DNA of 64,000 nt, taken from Saprospiraceae bacterium (GTDB lineage Bacteria > Bacteroidota > Bacteroidia > Chitinophagales > Saprospiraceae). Position 1 is the stretch's first letter. Each line of letters opens with the position of its first letter. Shown here piece by piece: positions 45,482 to 54,705 of the stretch. The translations under genes and the position numbers were made by a program. The stretch covers positions 62,001 to 126,000 of the forward strand of contig JADKBS010000026.1 of assembly GCA_016714985.1 (NCBI GenBank), in the 5' to 3' direction. A model generated the notes under the pieces. It did no database searches and was not told where the DNA came from. It was given only the letters and a program-made list of their open reading frames with translations.

Positions 45482-47356
45482 ATGGAAACAAGGGAAGAGA
45501 TAAAAAGTAGAATGTGGAAGGACGTGGCGAAAGCGTGGGATTATCAAGAGTCAGAAATGTCGGCGGATGCTTTTGACCCTCTTATCAACCTACTGTTGAA
45601 CGCATGCTCGGTTGAATTTGAAAAAATCAACCAAGAACTTCACCTTTCCCGCGAGCGAATATTAGAACAACTCGTACATACCTTAGTCCCTGAAATCTTG
45701 ACGGGACCCTCCCCTGCGCACGGCATTTTACATGTGCGCCAGGTGGAGGCTGAATTGAAAATACTCCCTACCCACCAATTTTACAATAAAAAAAAGGCTG
45801 ACAAAACCGAGAAAGAAATTTATTTCTCTGCACTGGAGGAATACAAATTGACGAACGCAACTGTGCGCTACCTTGCCACGGGCGATAGGTTGCTGAATGT
45901 CGAAAACTTTCCATTTCGAGAGGTAATCGCCCAAAGCGACACTCGGACCCGAACGCTGCCCACGAATGAAGTATGGTTGGGGATTTCGCTCCATTCCAGT
46001 ATCCAGTCGATTAGGCAAATGGCTTTTTTCATTAACTGGAAAAACGAATCCAAGCTCCAACACTGGCTTCGGCAACTTCCTTTCACTCAATGGCACTTAG
46101 GCCCCCATCCATTGGTGACGGAGCTCGGCCTACTCAGCAGCGCCCAACCCCTTGATGCAAGTTTTGCCAGCCCTCCCTTTGAACAAGAGTATCAACCCAC
46201 CTATCACGTGCAGCGAGCGGTAAAACAAATATGGCAACCTCATTTTGTCACGTTAAAAGGCATAAATAATGGAAAGGAGGTCAGCTTGCAGGCCAACAAA
46301 ACAAGCTATCCGTCAGCATTTGAACAAGTGTTCCCCTTGGAAGAACTTGCAAAAATGCAAGACCCGCTATTGTGGCTCCGAATAGAGTTCCCTCAGTATG
46401 TGCCAGCTTCCGTACTTGTCAACATGGATTGCCAACTGAACTGCTTCCCGGTACTGAACAGAAAGTTTTATAGCAAATCAGCCCGGTTAAGCGATTTCCT
46501 AAATATTGTGCCGCTAAAGTGCGATGAATATTTTTTTGATATAGCGCGCGTCGTCAACGATCAAGGGCTGAGTTTCCACAACACCCCTTTGGCAAATTTG
46601 CGCAACCTAGACACCGGCTCTTTTACCCTCCGAAACCGTGGCATCAAGAAAACGGACTACCGTGCAGCCTCACAAGTGCTGCGCCATCTGCTTGATTTAA
46701 TGCGAGATGAGAGTGCTGCCTTCGCTGCCTACCATTCAGACTTTTTATCTCAAAAAACCAAGAAGCTGCACCAGGACATTACCGACCTTGAGCAGCACAT
46801 CAAGGAAAATGACAGGCAGTGGGAAGAAAATGCTTACTTGCTTATAAAACCTACAAAAAACGAAAAGAACAAGGAAGTGGTCATCGAGTTTTGGTCCACG
46901 GATGGAGAGGATGCCAATGGTATTCCAGCTGGAGCTAACTTGGAGATGTACACCTCGAAGGGCTTCCACCGAGACAGCCTACGGCTCATCACTTCTACTG
47001 GAGGTGGACGCAATAGCCGCTCCTCCACCGAAAGTTATTATGAGTTCAAGAAAGCCCTCGTGTCGCGAGACCGGGTAGTGACACAAGAGGATATCAAAAC
47101 CTTTTGTTACGCACATTTTGGCGACAAAATCAGTGGCGTAAGCATTTCAAAAGGGTTTCAAGTAAGCGAGAAGCCGGGAGAGGGGATGCAGCGCACCATA
47201 GAAGTAACCCTGCTAACAACAGCCGGGCAGGAGGAACTGGACAACAATTCGGAATGGGAATCGGCCTGTCGCGACCTGGAAATAAACCTTAATTGTAAAT
47301 CCGCTGGATTGTTGCCCATCCGCGTAAAAGCGCGAAAGGCAGATAAACCTTTTTAA
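45482..47356 (+). CDS. tssF: T6SS baseplate protein TssF
   Basis: The 624-residue protein matches TssF in length and position. Its N-terminus (DAFDPLINLLLNACSVEFEKINQELHLSRERILEQLVHTLVPEILTGPSPAH) is typical of the family in Bacteroidota. The middle contains DYRAASQVLRHLLDLMRDESAAF, and the C-terminus TIEVTLLTTAGQEELD. TssF with TssG, TssE and TssK forms the wedge of the baseplate. tssG follows four bases later. Confidence 0.9.
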   Translation: METREEIKSRMWKDVAKAWDYQESEMSADAFDPLINLLLNACSVEFEKINQELHLSRERILEQLVHTLVPEILTGPSPAHGILHVRQVEAELKILPTHQFYNKKKADKTEKEIYFSALEEYKLTNATVRYLATGDRLLNVENFPFREVIAQSDTRTRTLPTNEVWLGISLHSSIQSIRQMAFFINWKNESKLQHWLRQLPFTQWHLGPHPLVTELGLLSSAQPLDASFASPPFEQEYQPTYHVQRAVKQIWQPHFVTLKGINNGKEVSLQANKTSYPSAFEQVFPLEELAKMQDPLLWLRIEFPQYVPASVLVNMDCQLNCFPVLNRKFYSKSARLSDFLNIVPLKCDEYFFDIARVVNDQGLSFHNTPLANLRNLDTGSFTLRNRGIKKTDYRAASQVLRHLLDLMRDESAAFAAYHSDFLSQKTKKLHQDITDLEQHIKENDRQWEENAYLLIKPTKNEKNKEVVIEFWSTDGEDANGIPAGANLEMYTSKGFHRDSLRLITSTGGGRNSRSSTESYYEFKKALVSRDRVVTQEDIKTFCYAHFGDKISGVSISKGFQVSEKPGEGMQRTIEVTLLTTAGQEELDNNSEWESACRDLEINLNCKSAGLLPIRVKARKADKPF

Positions 47357-47360
47357 ACTG

Positions 47361-48305
47361 ATGGATATCCCTCCAAATTTGATTGAAAAATTACTCCTAC
47401 ACGAGGCCCGAATGGAAGTATTGGTGGCAGAGCTGCTTGATAGCAAACTGTTGGAGCCATCCTCGCTATTGATTAGGGCGCGCAGCACTTTCCGCCGCGG
47501 GTACAGCCGCGATATCATGGGGGCCGAGTTGATTCCACCTCCCAAAAATGCCACAAAGACGGCTCCTACACTAGCCTTGGATCTGAGCAGGGACGGGCTT
47601 TACGACCACTTACCTGAGTTTGTTTTTCATGAACCAGAAGTTCCCGTTGCCTATAAGACGCATGAACAACGCTTAAAAAAAAGCGAACAGGTACGCGATG
47701 AAGAAGTAAATTCGAGGAAGTTTTTCCTTCCTTTTGAACAAGAGTTTTTCAGGAAAAAAATTCAAGTTGAACTACTGGAGCGAAAATTAATCTCCATTAA
47801 CAGCAGCCCCATACAAGAGGAAGTTTTTGAAAAGTTCTGGACATCAGTTTCAGGGGTTGAACCACCACAAAGGGCCATGCTTTTCTACTTGCTACCGCTA
47901 GTCCATAAAATTGTAGGCAATATGGCACTGATGCAGTCTTGCTTCGAGGTGGTACTGAAAGAGAAGGTGACCTTGCGAAAGAAAAAAATGCCCCAAGCTG
48001 ATTTTGACCGCTGCCATGCGCCGCAGTTGGGTGAAGCAGCCTTAGGTGCAGATTTCATCGTGGGTGGCTCCACCGAGAACGAACTCTCCATGCTGGAGGT
48101 TAGCATTGGCCCATTGGAGCTAACTTCCATGCCAGATTATATTGAAAATGGTAAAAAACACCAGCTTCTAACCATACTTTATGACTATTTTGTGCCATTG
48201 GAACTCGATGTGGAAACGAAGATATTGCTGGAGGAAGCAGCCAACGGTTTCACGATTTCAGCAGCGGCAGGCACCGGTCGCCTTGGTTTTTCCACCTTTG
48301 TTTGA
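47361..48305 (+). CDS. tssG: T6SS baseplate protein TssG
   Basis: The 314-residue protein has the TssG layout: a helical N-terminus (LIEKLLLHEARMEVLVAELLDS), a central LYDHLPEFVFHEPEVPVAYKTHEQRLKKSEQVRDEE region, and a C-terminal GEAALGADFIVGGSTENELSMLEVSIGPL segment. It pairs with TssF in the baseplate wedge. Identification rests on order in the cluster plus these family-like stretches. Confidence 0.85.
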   Translation: MDIPPNLIEKLLLHEARMEVLVAELLDSKLLEPSSLLIRARSTFRRGYSRDIMGAELIPPPKNATKTAPTLALDLSRDGLYDHLPEFVFHEPEVPVAYKTHEQRLKKSEQVRDEEVNSRKFFLPFEQEFFRKKIQVELLERKLISINSSPIQEEVFEKFWTSVSGVEPPQRAMLFYLLPLVHKIVGNMALMQSCFEVVLKEKVTLRKKKMPQADFDRCHAPQLGEAALGADFIVGGSTENELSMLEVSIGPLELTSMPDYIENGKKHQLLTILYDYFVPLELDVETKILLEEAANGFTISAAAGTGRLGFSTFV

Positions 48306-48329
48306 CAATTGCATTCCAAATTTCATGAA

Positions 48330-49214
48330 ATGAGCTATAAAATTTTCATCACCATTTTAAGCATATCAGCCCTGGTATTTTTCCTGATTATCAAGTTGAC
48401 ACGAGGAAAAGTCAAGGTATTTGTCAAAAAGACTAACTACTATATCTTGGGCAGCACACTGGTTTTTGCATTGATGGGGCTTACTGGCTGGCTCCTGCGG
48501 GAACCTGCAGCTATCCGGCCACCATATCTGTTTATGATTTTACAGCTTGCTGCACTAGGCTTGGGTATCCTGCATGCAAGGATTTTCTTTGACGTAAATA
48601 CTTGGGCCAACCGCTACGGCGGCAAGCTCGAAGTTCTGTTTCACGGCTTTTTGCTTTTCAGCAGCTGTGTAGTCTTTTTTTCTGTTTTCCATTTTTTTGA
48701 AAAAGCAGGTCCAGACCTATCAGCCAACCATGCCGCTAATTTTTGCCTGGCTTTTACCTTATTTCCTTTGCCGCTTCTTTGCGTGAAGTTATGGGATTTT
48801 TGGCTGGCAATACCTGAAAGAGAAATACCAAAAGGCTGGACGCTGCCCATCGGGCAACCCCTACCTTCTATGCTTCCCGGCAACTCCATTCACCTGACTT
48901 TGTTGGTAACAGAGTCATTCCAATCCAAAGTTGTGGTGGAGTTAAAAGCTATTGCCCCCGTTGAGCGCACATTAGGTGAAGTTTTTTATTACCTGCTTTA
49001 TCGTTACAACACCGAAAAAAAACCGCGCAACAAAGTTGAAATCGCCGAAGAAAACTCCCGTGACAAAGTCTATGAATGGCAATTTTTCAAAATGGTGAAG
49101 CATTGGTGGTGGATGAAGCGCCATTACTACAAACCCGACATTCCCCTCAACCGCCAAGGCATCCATAGCGGAGACTCCATCATTGTAGGCAGGATGAGGC
49201 GCTGGCGCAGTTAG
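48330..49214 (+). CDS. tssN: T6SSiii membrane protein TssN
   Basis: The 294-residue protein has five hydrophobic segments in the first 170 residues (such as IFITILSISALVFFLIIKL, YILGSTLVFALMGLTGWLL and FLLFSSCVVFFSVFHFF). A soluble C-terminal domain of about 120 residues contains SMLPGNSIHLTLLVTESFQSK and the final SIIVGRMRRWR. This is the TssN architecture found only in Bacteroidota T6SSiii, where TssJ, TssL and TssM are missing. ATG 48330 is preferred to an upstream TTG at 48309. Confidence 0.8.
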   Translation: MSYKIFITILSISALVFFLIIKLTRGKVKVFVKKTNYYILGSTLVFALMGLTGWLLREPAAIRPPYLFMILQLAALGLGILHARIFFDVNTWANRYGGKLEVLFHGFLLFSSCVVFFSVFHFFEKAGPDLSANHAANFCLAFTLFPLPLLCVKLWDFWLAIPEREIPKGWTLPIGQPLPSMLPGNSIHLTLLVTESFQSKVVVELKAIAPVERTLGEVFYYLLYRYNTEKKPRNKVEIAEENSRDKVYEWQFFKMVKHWWWMKRHYYKPDIPLNRQGIHSGDSIIVGRMRRWRS

Positions 49215-49284
49215 AATGACAGAGGATGTTTGAAACTTTAGGCCCAAATGCATTGATAAAAACCACGTAGAGGTAAACCTAAAA

Positions 49285-50514
49285 ATGTTATTTAAAATGA
49301 GTGAGCGAATTAAATACAATGCCGTAAATTGGGTGGATGGCATGAAGATTTCTAAAACGGAATTCATACAACTCGAAAACTTCCTGTTGGACCAAATCCG
49401 GGATGGCAACAGCCTCTTGTTGAATGATTTCAATTTCGGAATGCTCCCATCGCATGAGCCGGGCAGAGAGTCGGTTAGCTTGAGCGTTAACAGCGAACGA
49501 GTGGAGATTTACCAATGCAGGGCATTAACACGGGCGGGCGCGCGTATTGAGGTGGTTGACATATCCATACCGGCCCTCCAGCAGCCTATGCAAATTTTGT
49601 TAGGTGGCTATGACACCTCGCGTGTGGGAGAGTGGTATATTGTCATAAAGGTAAACCCCTTTGTTCGTCTTCCTTACGGACAACCCGCTCCTGACTCACA
49701 GCCCTTACGCCACTTGAATGCCATCTCGCAATATACCCTAGAAATTGTGCCGGGCGATCAAATACAGTCCCCTATGTTCGCTGCTTTATGCCTCCCTGTG
49801 GCAAAAATAAAAAGTGGGCACAGCGGTATCGAGCAGGTTAAAAACTATATCCCTCCCTACTCTACCATTAGTGCTAGCCTTGAATTGCTCAAAATCCACA
49901 AACTGTTAGAGGATGACTTGATAAAAACGGAAAGGGCCGCAGTGAACATACTGAGGAAGCTAACCCGGAAAAAGGAAGCTGAACCATCCAATGTGTTGGC
50001 ACAAGACCTTTATTTATTTGCAAATAACCTAGTTAATTTCATCACTTCAAATCTAGATAGCTTTCGTTTATTGGTACCCCAACAGCCTCCTGTTTACCTT
50101 GCCACATGGTTCATGCAGTTGTCAAGAGTGGTTTCAGTATCCATGAGATTATTGAAGGAAAAGGACGGCCTGTTGAATTACTTCCAAAACTACATCGGTG
50201 AATTTTCGCCTGCCGCCTTCGAGGCAACCTATGACGGCATGGGCACGCTGCTGTACAACCATTTTGAAATACGGAGCATGACTGATAGAGCACTACAATT
50301 CAGCGCTTACTTAGCAGACCTCTTGTACAGGCTTGAAAGCCTTGATTATGAAAAACTGGTGAAATTCGACCCAATGACGGGTTGGGGAAGAAAAAACGAA
50401 CCTTTGCCTTCGGACAAAAAAGGAGGAATTGGGAAAATTGTCATTAACAACAGAACTGGGGAAGAACAGCAGCGTCCAGGAGAGGATTTTGGGTCAGATG
50501 CCTGGTTCAGGTAA
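49285..50514 (+). CDS. tssK: T6SS baseplate-membrane connector TssK
   Basis: The 409-residue protein has the Bacteroidota TssK start (ERIKYNAVNWVDGMKISKTEFIQLENFLLDQIRDGNSLLLNDFNFGMLP), a beta-sandwich shoulder, a helical middle (about 200-330) and a short C-terminal head ending GSDAWFR. It bridges the baseplate to the membrane complex. An AGAGG lies 11 bases before ATG 49285; ATG 49297 is an equally family-like start. It converges with the M23 peptidase gene, leaving 12 bases between the stops. Confidence 0.88.
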   Translation: MLFKMSERIKYNAVNWVDGMKISKTEFIQLENFLLDQIRDGNSLLLNDFNFGMLPSHEPGRESVSLSVNSERVEIYQCRALTRAGARIEVVDISIPALQQPMQILLGGYDTSRVGEWYIVIKVNPFVRLPYGQPAPDSQPLRHLNAISQYTLEIVPGDQIQSPMFAALCLPVAKIKSGHSGIEQVKNYIPPYSTISASLELLKIHKLLEDDLIKTERAAVNILRKLTRKKEAEPSNVLAQDLYLFANNLVNFITSNLDSFRLLVPQQPPVYLATWFMQLSRVVSVSMRLLKEKDGLLNYFQNYIGEFSPAAFEATYDGMGTLLYNHFEIRSMTDRALQFSAYLADLLYRLESLDYEKLVKFDPMTGWGRKNEPLPSDKKGGIGKIVINNRTGEEQQRPGEDFGSDAWFR

Positions 50515-50526
50515 TTAAGCCTAACC

Positions 50527-51891
50527 CTAATTTCTTCCGGAATAAGTTATGTCTTTCAATTGTTTCAGGAATTCAGATTTCTTTTCTAGAAACTGTTCTT
50601 CCTCTTGCAGGTTCAGTTCTTCAGGCTTGTTTAAGTTTTCTTTCAGGTGGTCTACCTGCTTTCCATTTTTCCAAAACCGAAAGCATACGTGAGGTCCTGT
50701 GGCCAAGCCGGTCTCGCCTACAAATCCAATCACCTGTCCTTGCCTAACCTGGACTCCCGCCGTTATCCCATCAGCAAAGTTGTTCATGTGCAGGTATTGG
50801 GACTCATAGACTTTGTCGTGCCTGATTTTCACGTAATTCCCATTGTTGGAAGTGAAAGTGGCCACCTCTACTGTCCCATCCGACACTGCATAGATAGGGT
50901 CGCCCTTGGGCGCAGCATAGTCGGTTCCAAAATGTGGCCGCACTTCATTCAATACTGGATGTAACCTATTCAGGTCGTATCCAGATGATATTCTCCCATA
51001 TTTTACTGGTGATTTTAGATAAGTGCGCCGTACTGAGCGGCCAAACTCATCCAAGTACTTCTCCCCATCTTTCTCTCCCATAAGAAAAGCGTAATACTGC
51101 CCTTGTTGTGTATCGAACATGATAGCCTGCAATTGGCCAACTCCTGTTGCCACACCACCAGTAATGACTTCATCAAAAATAATCTTGAACCTATCTCCGG
51201 GCTGCAGATGGTAAAAATCCACTGACCACTTCATCGCGTCTTCCATCTGTTCTATTAGGCGCGGATTGAGGTGGTTATTATACAGGGCATCCCAAAGTGT
51301 ATTTTTAAGTACAATACCAGCACCTGCTGTTTTACGTTCCACTACCTGAAGGTGTAATTTTACCAGCGGTTGGGGAAATGGATGGATATAGACCAGCGTA
51401 TCAGGACTTTTTTCATAAATAAAAAAAAAGGGTTCATTTACACCCGGCTTTGGCTTAAGCCTACGGATTTCATGGCCTTGCCTCAATAGTGTCAATTGCA
51501 TTTTATCGGCCTGCTCCAGTAGATTGGCAATCGTACCCGTTTTCAGTTGATTTTCCTTCAAAAAATTGTTGAGCGTAATATTTTCCCTAAAAATATCTAT
51601 TTCAGTTTCATATTGTGACAAATCTATTTCAGTCGCTGCTCTCTGGCTTCCTCCCTTTGTATTCTTTGAAGGAATGTTTTTGTCTAGCACCTTTACGTTT
51701 TCTTCAAAAAACAATACAAACACAAGCAATGCGAAGATTATCAAGAAAAGCCAATATTTTTTATTTTTTATTACCTTCCCTTTAGATGGAAGGAAAGCAT
51801 ATTTATCTTTACCACTTTGAGATGGTAAAGATGGCATTCCTAATGCGTTTGCCCTATTTTTAATAACTATTTTGGACTTATTGTGTCTCAC
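50527..51891 (-). CDS. Membrane-anchored M23 family metallopeptidase
   Basis: The 454-residue protein has a short basic cytosolic N-terminus, one membrane span (about 44-64, KKYWLFLIIFALLVFVLFF), a LysM/OapA-like region (about 95-170), and a C-terminal M23 domain. The first zinc motif is intact (HFGTDYAAPKG). The second reads GPHVCFRFWKNG, so the usual HxH is His-x-Cys; Cys may replace the zinc-ligand His. It probably cleaves peptidoglycan cross-links in the periplasm. Convergent to tssK, it may serve envelope remodelling, with or without a role in T6SS insertion. Confidence 0.88.
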   Translation of the reverse strand: MRHNKSKIVIKNRANALGMPSLPSQSGKDKYAFLPSKGKVIKNKKYWLFLIIFALLVFVLFFEENVKVLDKNIPSKNTKGGSQRAATEIDLSQYETEIDIFRENITLNNFLKENQLKTGTIANLLEQADKMQLTLLRQGHEIRRLKPKPGVNEPFFFIYEKSPDTLVYIHPFPQPLVKLHLQVVERKTAGAGIVLKNTLWDALYNNHLNPRLIEQMEDAMKWSVDFYHLQPGDRFKIIFDEVITGGVATGVGQLQAIMFDTQQGQYYAFLMGEKDGEKYLDEFGRSVRRTYLKSPVKYGRISSGYDLNRLHPVLNEVRPHFGTDYAAPKGDPIYAVSDGTVEVATFTSNNGNYVKIRHDKVYESQYLHMNNFADGITAGVQVRQGQVIGFVGETGLATGPHVCFRFWKNGKQVDHLKENLNKPEELNLQEEEQFLEKKSEFLKQLKDITYSGRN

Positions 51892-52404
51892 AAACTTTGT
51901 TGTATTTCTACTGAATGTGGTTATAAAATTAAAAACTAGTGCCGAGCAGTAATTTTTATTTACGTAAGGTGCTATTGCATAAATCTGATTTTGTTTGACG
52001 GACTGCTGTTTTTTATACTGTCATTTTTTTGATCACCACTATCTTGAAGAAATTGGCAAATTATCGTGAGCCAAACAATATTGGCTATTCAAACAATGTA
52101 TTTTCAAAATCAAGAAACTAGTTTCTATCAACACAAAGATAAGAGAGAACTATTAATCATCCTCTAAAAAATACAAGGAAAATTTCAAATTCCAAATAAG
52201 CGATTCAAGGGTATTCTAATGAAATTCCAACGACATGCAGACAGATTTAGATCGCCCGAAAATCGTCCTAAGCATAGCTGTCATATTTACAGGTTTATAC
52301 AAGTACAAAACCGCTGTTATCAATGATCCAAGCCCTATTTGTGAGGACCGCAAATCAGACACTAATAAGTAGTATTTCTTCCAGGCTCAATTATGATTTC
52401 AAGT
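51892..52404. other. AT-rich intergenic stretch without recognisable gene
   Basis: No coding signal is convincing here. One 43-codon frame (52235-52366, MQTDLDRPKIVLSIAVIF) resembles nothing known. The part next to 51891 presumably contains the promoter of the M23 gene. The right edge meets the decayed transposase. Confidence 0.5.
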
Positions 52405-52830
52405 TGCTACCAAAGTGTTAGCAACCCGGACAAGACGGTGTTGCCTCCCTGTCTGATATTATGCAGGAATTCAAAGAATACCAAGTAAAAGGGTAGGCGC
52501 GCTCTTGACAGATGACCCGCTATGGCCTACAGGACCGGAGCTGCGACCAAAAGCCTTCCATGGTGTTGACCAGCCGTCGCCGTCCTCCTCCCTGACGTAC
52601 TCCCTTTGGTCTTGATTGACCGTTTTGTGCTCGTAAAGACTTGACAACCAATCGTATATGTTGTATTCGTCCGTAAAAACCTTTCCCGATAGGATGATTA
52701 CGCTGCTTCCACACAAAATCATGCCCAGCGCCGGCACTTTGTCATCTTGGGCCGTGACCCGCCCCCGCTTGCCCATCAGTCGGCGACGGTGCCCCTTGCG
52801 ATCCCTTTTTACGGCCTCGGGATGCCCTTT
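52405..52830 (-). pseudogene. Decayed IS1595-type (ISXO2-like) transposase fragment
   Basis: Three minus-strand frames together spell the C-terminal half of an IS1595-family DDE transposase. The pieces are VFTDEYNIYDWLSSLYEHKTVN and EYVREEDGDG in one frame, LVNTMEGFWSQLRS in a second, and LSRARLPFYLVFFEFLHNIRQ in a third. About 20 residues are missing between IILSGK and VFTDEYN. At least two frameshifts and one deletion make it inactive. I could not identify terminal inverted repeats, so the element's ends are unknown. It marks an old insertion between the T6SS and sugar loci. Confidence 0.7.
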
Positions 52831-53303
52831 GTGCTAAAGCTCTTCAACCTCGACTTCGCCATCCAGCGCTTCTTGAGGACGTTTCTCGTAAACACCCTCC
52901 CCTAAGAGGCTCGTCATGACATGGCAGCAGAACACCCCTACAGACCAGCGCAGTTCACTGATTTTCTCCTAACTCAGGCGGTCATCCAGTACGTATTGAA
53001 TTCTAAAGTAGTGGCGCCATCCACCAAAGGTAGTCACCAACTTGAAATCATAATTGAGCCAAAAAATTTGCCTACAATGTTGACGCTCAACGTCGAAGTT
53101 GGGTTCTTAGGCAAACTCATCTCATTGATTCGCTAAAGAGTATTCGCAATGAAATCCAGCTTGATTCACGGAGCCTTTCTTACTTGGGCAAATTTGTCAA
53201 TTGTCGCCCAGCCCTAAATACCCATTTCACTTCAACAAGAAATGAACGCATGGGTCAATTACGCAATCGCACCGGCCTATTACAGCTGAGTCCCCTGTTT
53301 TGA

Positions 53304-53456
53304 TTGGACGAGCCACCCTGTGCCCTTGCTGATATTGACGAGGATGGAGACTACGACCTGTTCATTAGAACGAAAGATGGCAGGATTAACAACCAAAAAA
53401 GCACAGGCGCAGCATCCGTTGCAGGAGCACCGTCTCTGCTTTTTGAACAGAATTAA
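53304..53456 (+). pseudogene. FG-GAP/VCBS-repeat fragment
   Basis: An open stretch after a stop codon encodes CALADIDEDGDYDLFIRTKDGRINN, the calcium-binding core of an FG-GAP/VCBS repeat, then runs to a stop at 53454-53456. No start codon or further repeats remain, so it is a leftover of a larger surface or secreted protein gene. Confidence 0.5.
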
Positions 53457-53639
53457 ATGGGAGAGAGGCTGCTGTGGTGCGTTGGGGGTGGCAATCAGTT
53501 TGAAAGAAGGTAGGTGGGGTTTTGGGAAAGCCCCTCAGGTTGCCAAACTATCCAAGACGCTTAGGTTCAGGTTTGAACTTTCTATTAATATGTAAAGGAG
53601 GAGAGTATATAATGGTTGACTATCAAAATGGAGCAATTA

Positions 53640-53801
53640 TCAACCGTTGTAAGCATTTTTCAATAACATTATCTGTTCCTCGTTAGCTGCACATATAGTA
53701 GAAAATGCTCCTTTTTCCAAGTCCACAATCTTAGCTTTGACCATTTCCCTCAGGATGCGCTCGTGGCGGAAGTCCTCGATGGTGAAGGGAAAGATGGCGG
53801 G
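53640..53801 (-). pseudogene. Unidentified gene fragment
   Basis: A 53-codon minus-strand frame (FPFTIEDFRHERILREMVKAK and on to a TGA at 53642-53640) looks like real coding sequence by composition and helix-like pattern. It is preceded at once by a stop codon and has no start. It is not recognised. It lies in the same scar as the transposase remnant. Confidence 0.3.
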
Positions 53802-53895
53802 TTATTCCGTTTATTAAACACAAAACTCATCCTACTTGTGCGTTCAGCTTTTTCCCAAAAAATAATCCAAAAAATACCGCTTTCAAAAAAATAAC

Positions 53896-53904
53896 TACCT
53901 TCGC
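53896..53904 (+). promoter_or_regulatory. Putative -7 element (TACCTTCGC) for the GntR gene
   Basis: TACCTTCGC is one mismatch from the Bacteroidota TACCTTTGC -7 element and ends 21 bases before the TTG start of the regulator. The A-rich upstream DNA fits, but no TTG -33 element is visible at the usual spacing. Confidence 0.4.
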
Positions 53905-53925
53905 TATGTTTAAACATACCAAGAA

Positions 53926-54657
53926 TTGCAAATCAAGATAGATACTGGAAGTAAAGCGCCATTGCACAATAAAGTGGAGCAGATGATGCGGGCGCTGATA
54001 GAGCAGCCCAGCTACCGCAATGGCGAGTTTTTGCCGAAGGAAGTGGACATTGCGGAGCAACTCGGTGTTGCCCGCAACACGGTCAGGCATGCCATCAGCA
54101 AGCTAGTCAATGAAGGTTTGTTGGTGCGCAAAAAGGGGGTCGGAACGAAAGTTGCCACGGGTCGCATACCCACACGGTTGGACAGTTGGTGGAGTTTCAC
54201 CAAAGAAATGCAGGCCAAGGGCATCGAGGTGGTCAACTTTGAACTGGACGTTCAGATCGTGCCTGCAAACGAAGAAGTAGCAACGGCGATGCACATAAAA
54301 GAAGGTACAAAACTGGTTCGGCTTTCCAGGCTGAGGGGCACCTCGGATGGGCCGAGTTTGCTGTCCGTATCGTGGTTTCACCCCCGCTTGAAAATGACGG
54401 GGTGGGAGAATTATTCAAAACCCCTTTACCAAATGCTGGAGGAAGATTTTGGCGTCATCGTCACCGTATCAAGGGAAGAAATCAGCGCCATCAGCGCCGA
54501 AGGGGTGTTGGCCGAAAAATTCGGGGTGGAAATCGGGGCGCCCATGCTTTTCCGGCAGCGCATCGTAAGCGACACCGACGGTCGGATGGTGGAGTTCAAC
54601 AAGGTCTATTACAAAGGCGACGGCTTTAGTTATTCGATTGATATTGCGAGAGGGTAA
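53926..54657 (+). CDS. GntR/HutC-family transcriptional regulator
   Basis: The 243-residue protein has an N-terminal winged helix (about 8-75: PLHNKVEQMMRALIEQ, LPKEVDIAEQLGVARNTVRHAISKLVNEGLLVRKKGVGTKVA) and a C-terminal UTRA ligand-binding domain (about 95-240, VRLSRLRGTSDGPSLLS and VEFNKVYYKGD). A TTG start at 53926 is imposed by an in-frame stop just upstream and the lack of an in-frame ATG. It precedes susC by 48 bases and probably controls the sugar locus in response to a sugar phosphate. GntR control of a SusC/D locus is less common than hybrid two-component or ECF control. Confidence 0.9.
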   Translation: MQIKIDTGSKAPLHNKVEQMMRALIEQPSYRNGEFLPKEVDIAEQLGVARNTVRHAISKLVNEGLLVRKKGVGTKVATGRIPTRLDSWWSFTKEMQAKGIEVVNFELDVQIVPANEEVATAMHIKEGTKLVRLSRLRGTSDGPSLLSVSWFHPRLKMTGWENYSKPLYQMLEEDFGVIVTVSREEISAISAEGVLAEKFGVEIGAPMLFRQRIVSDTDGRMVEFNKVYYKGDGFSYSIDIARG

Positions 54658-54705
54658 GAAGTTGAAAATTGGGAAATTGAAGAATCACGACAATTGGTAA
54701 AAAAC

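Noticed and set aside
38097..50514. Extracellular contractile injection system (Afp/MAC-like) in place of T6SS
   Set aside because: ClpV, TssF, TssG, TssK, TssN and Hcp are present, and no eCIS-type AAA ATPase or LysM baseplate genes are seen.
52921..53136. 71-codon frame as a real gene
   Set aside because: No family pattern, no ribosome-binding site, and it lies within the insertion scar.
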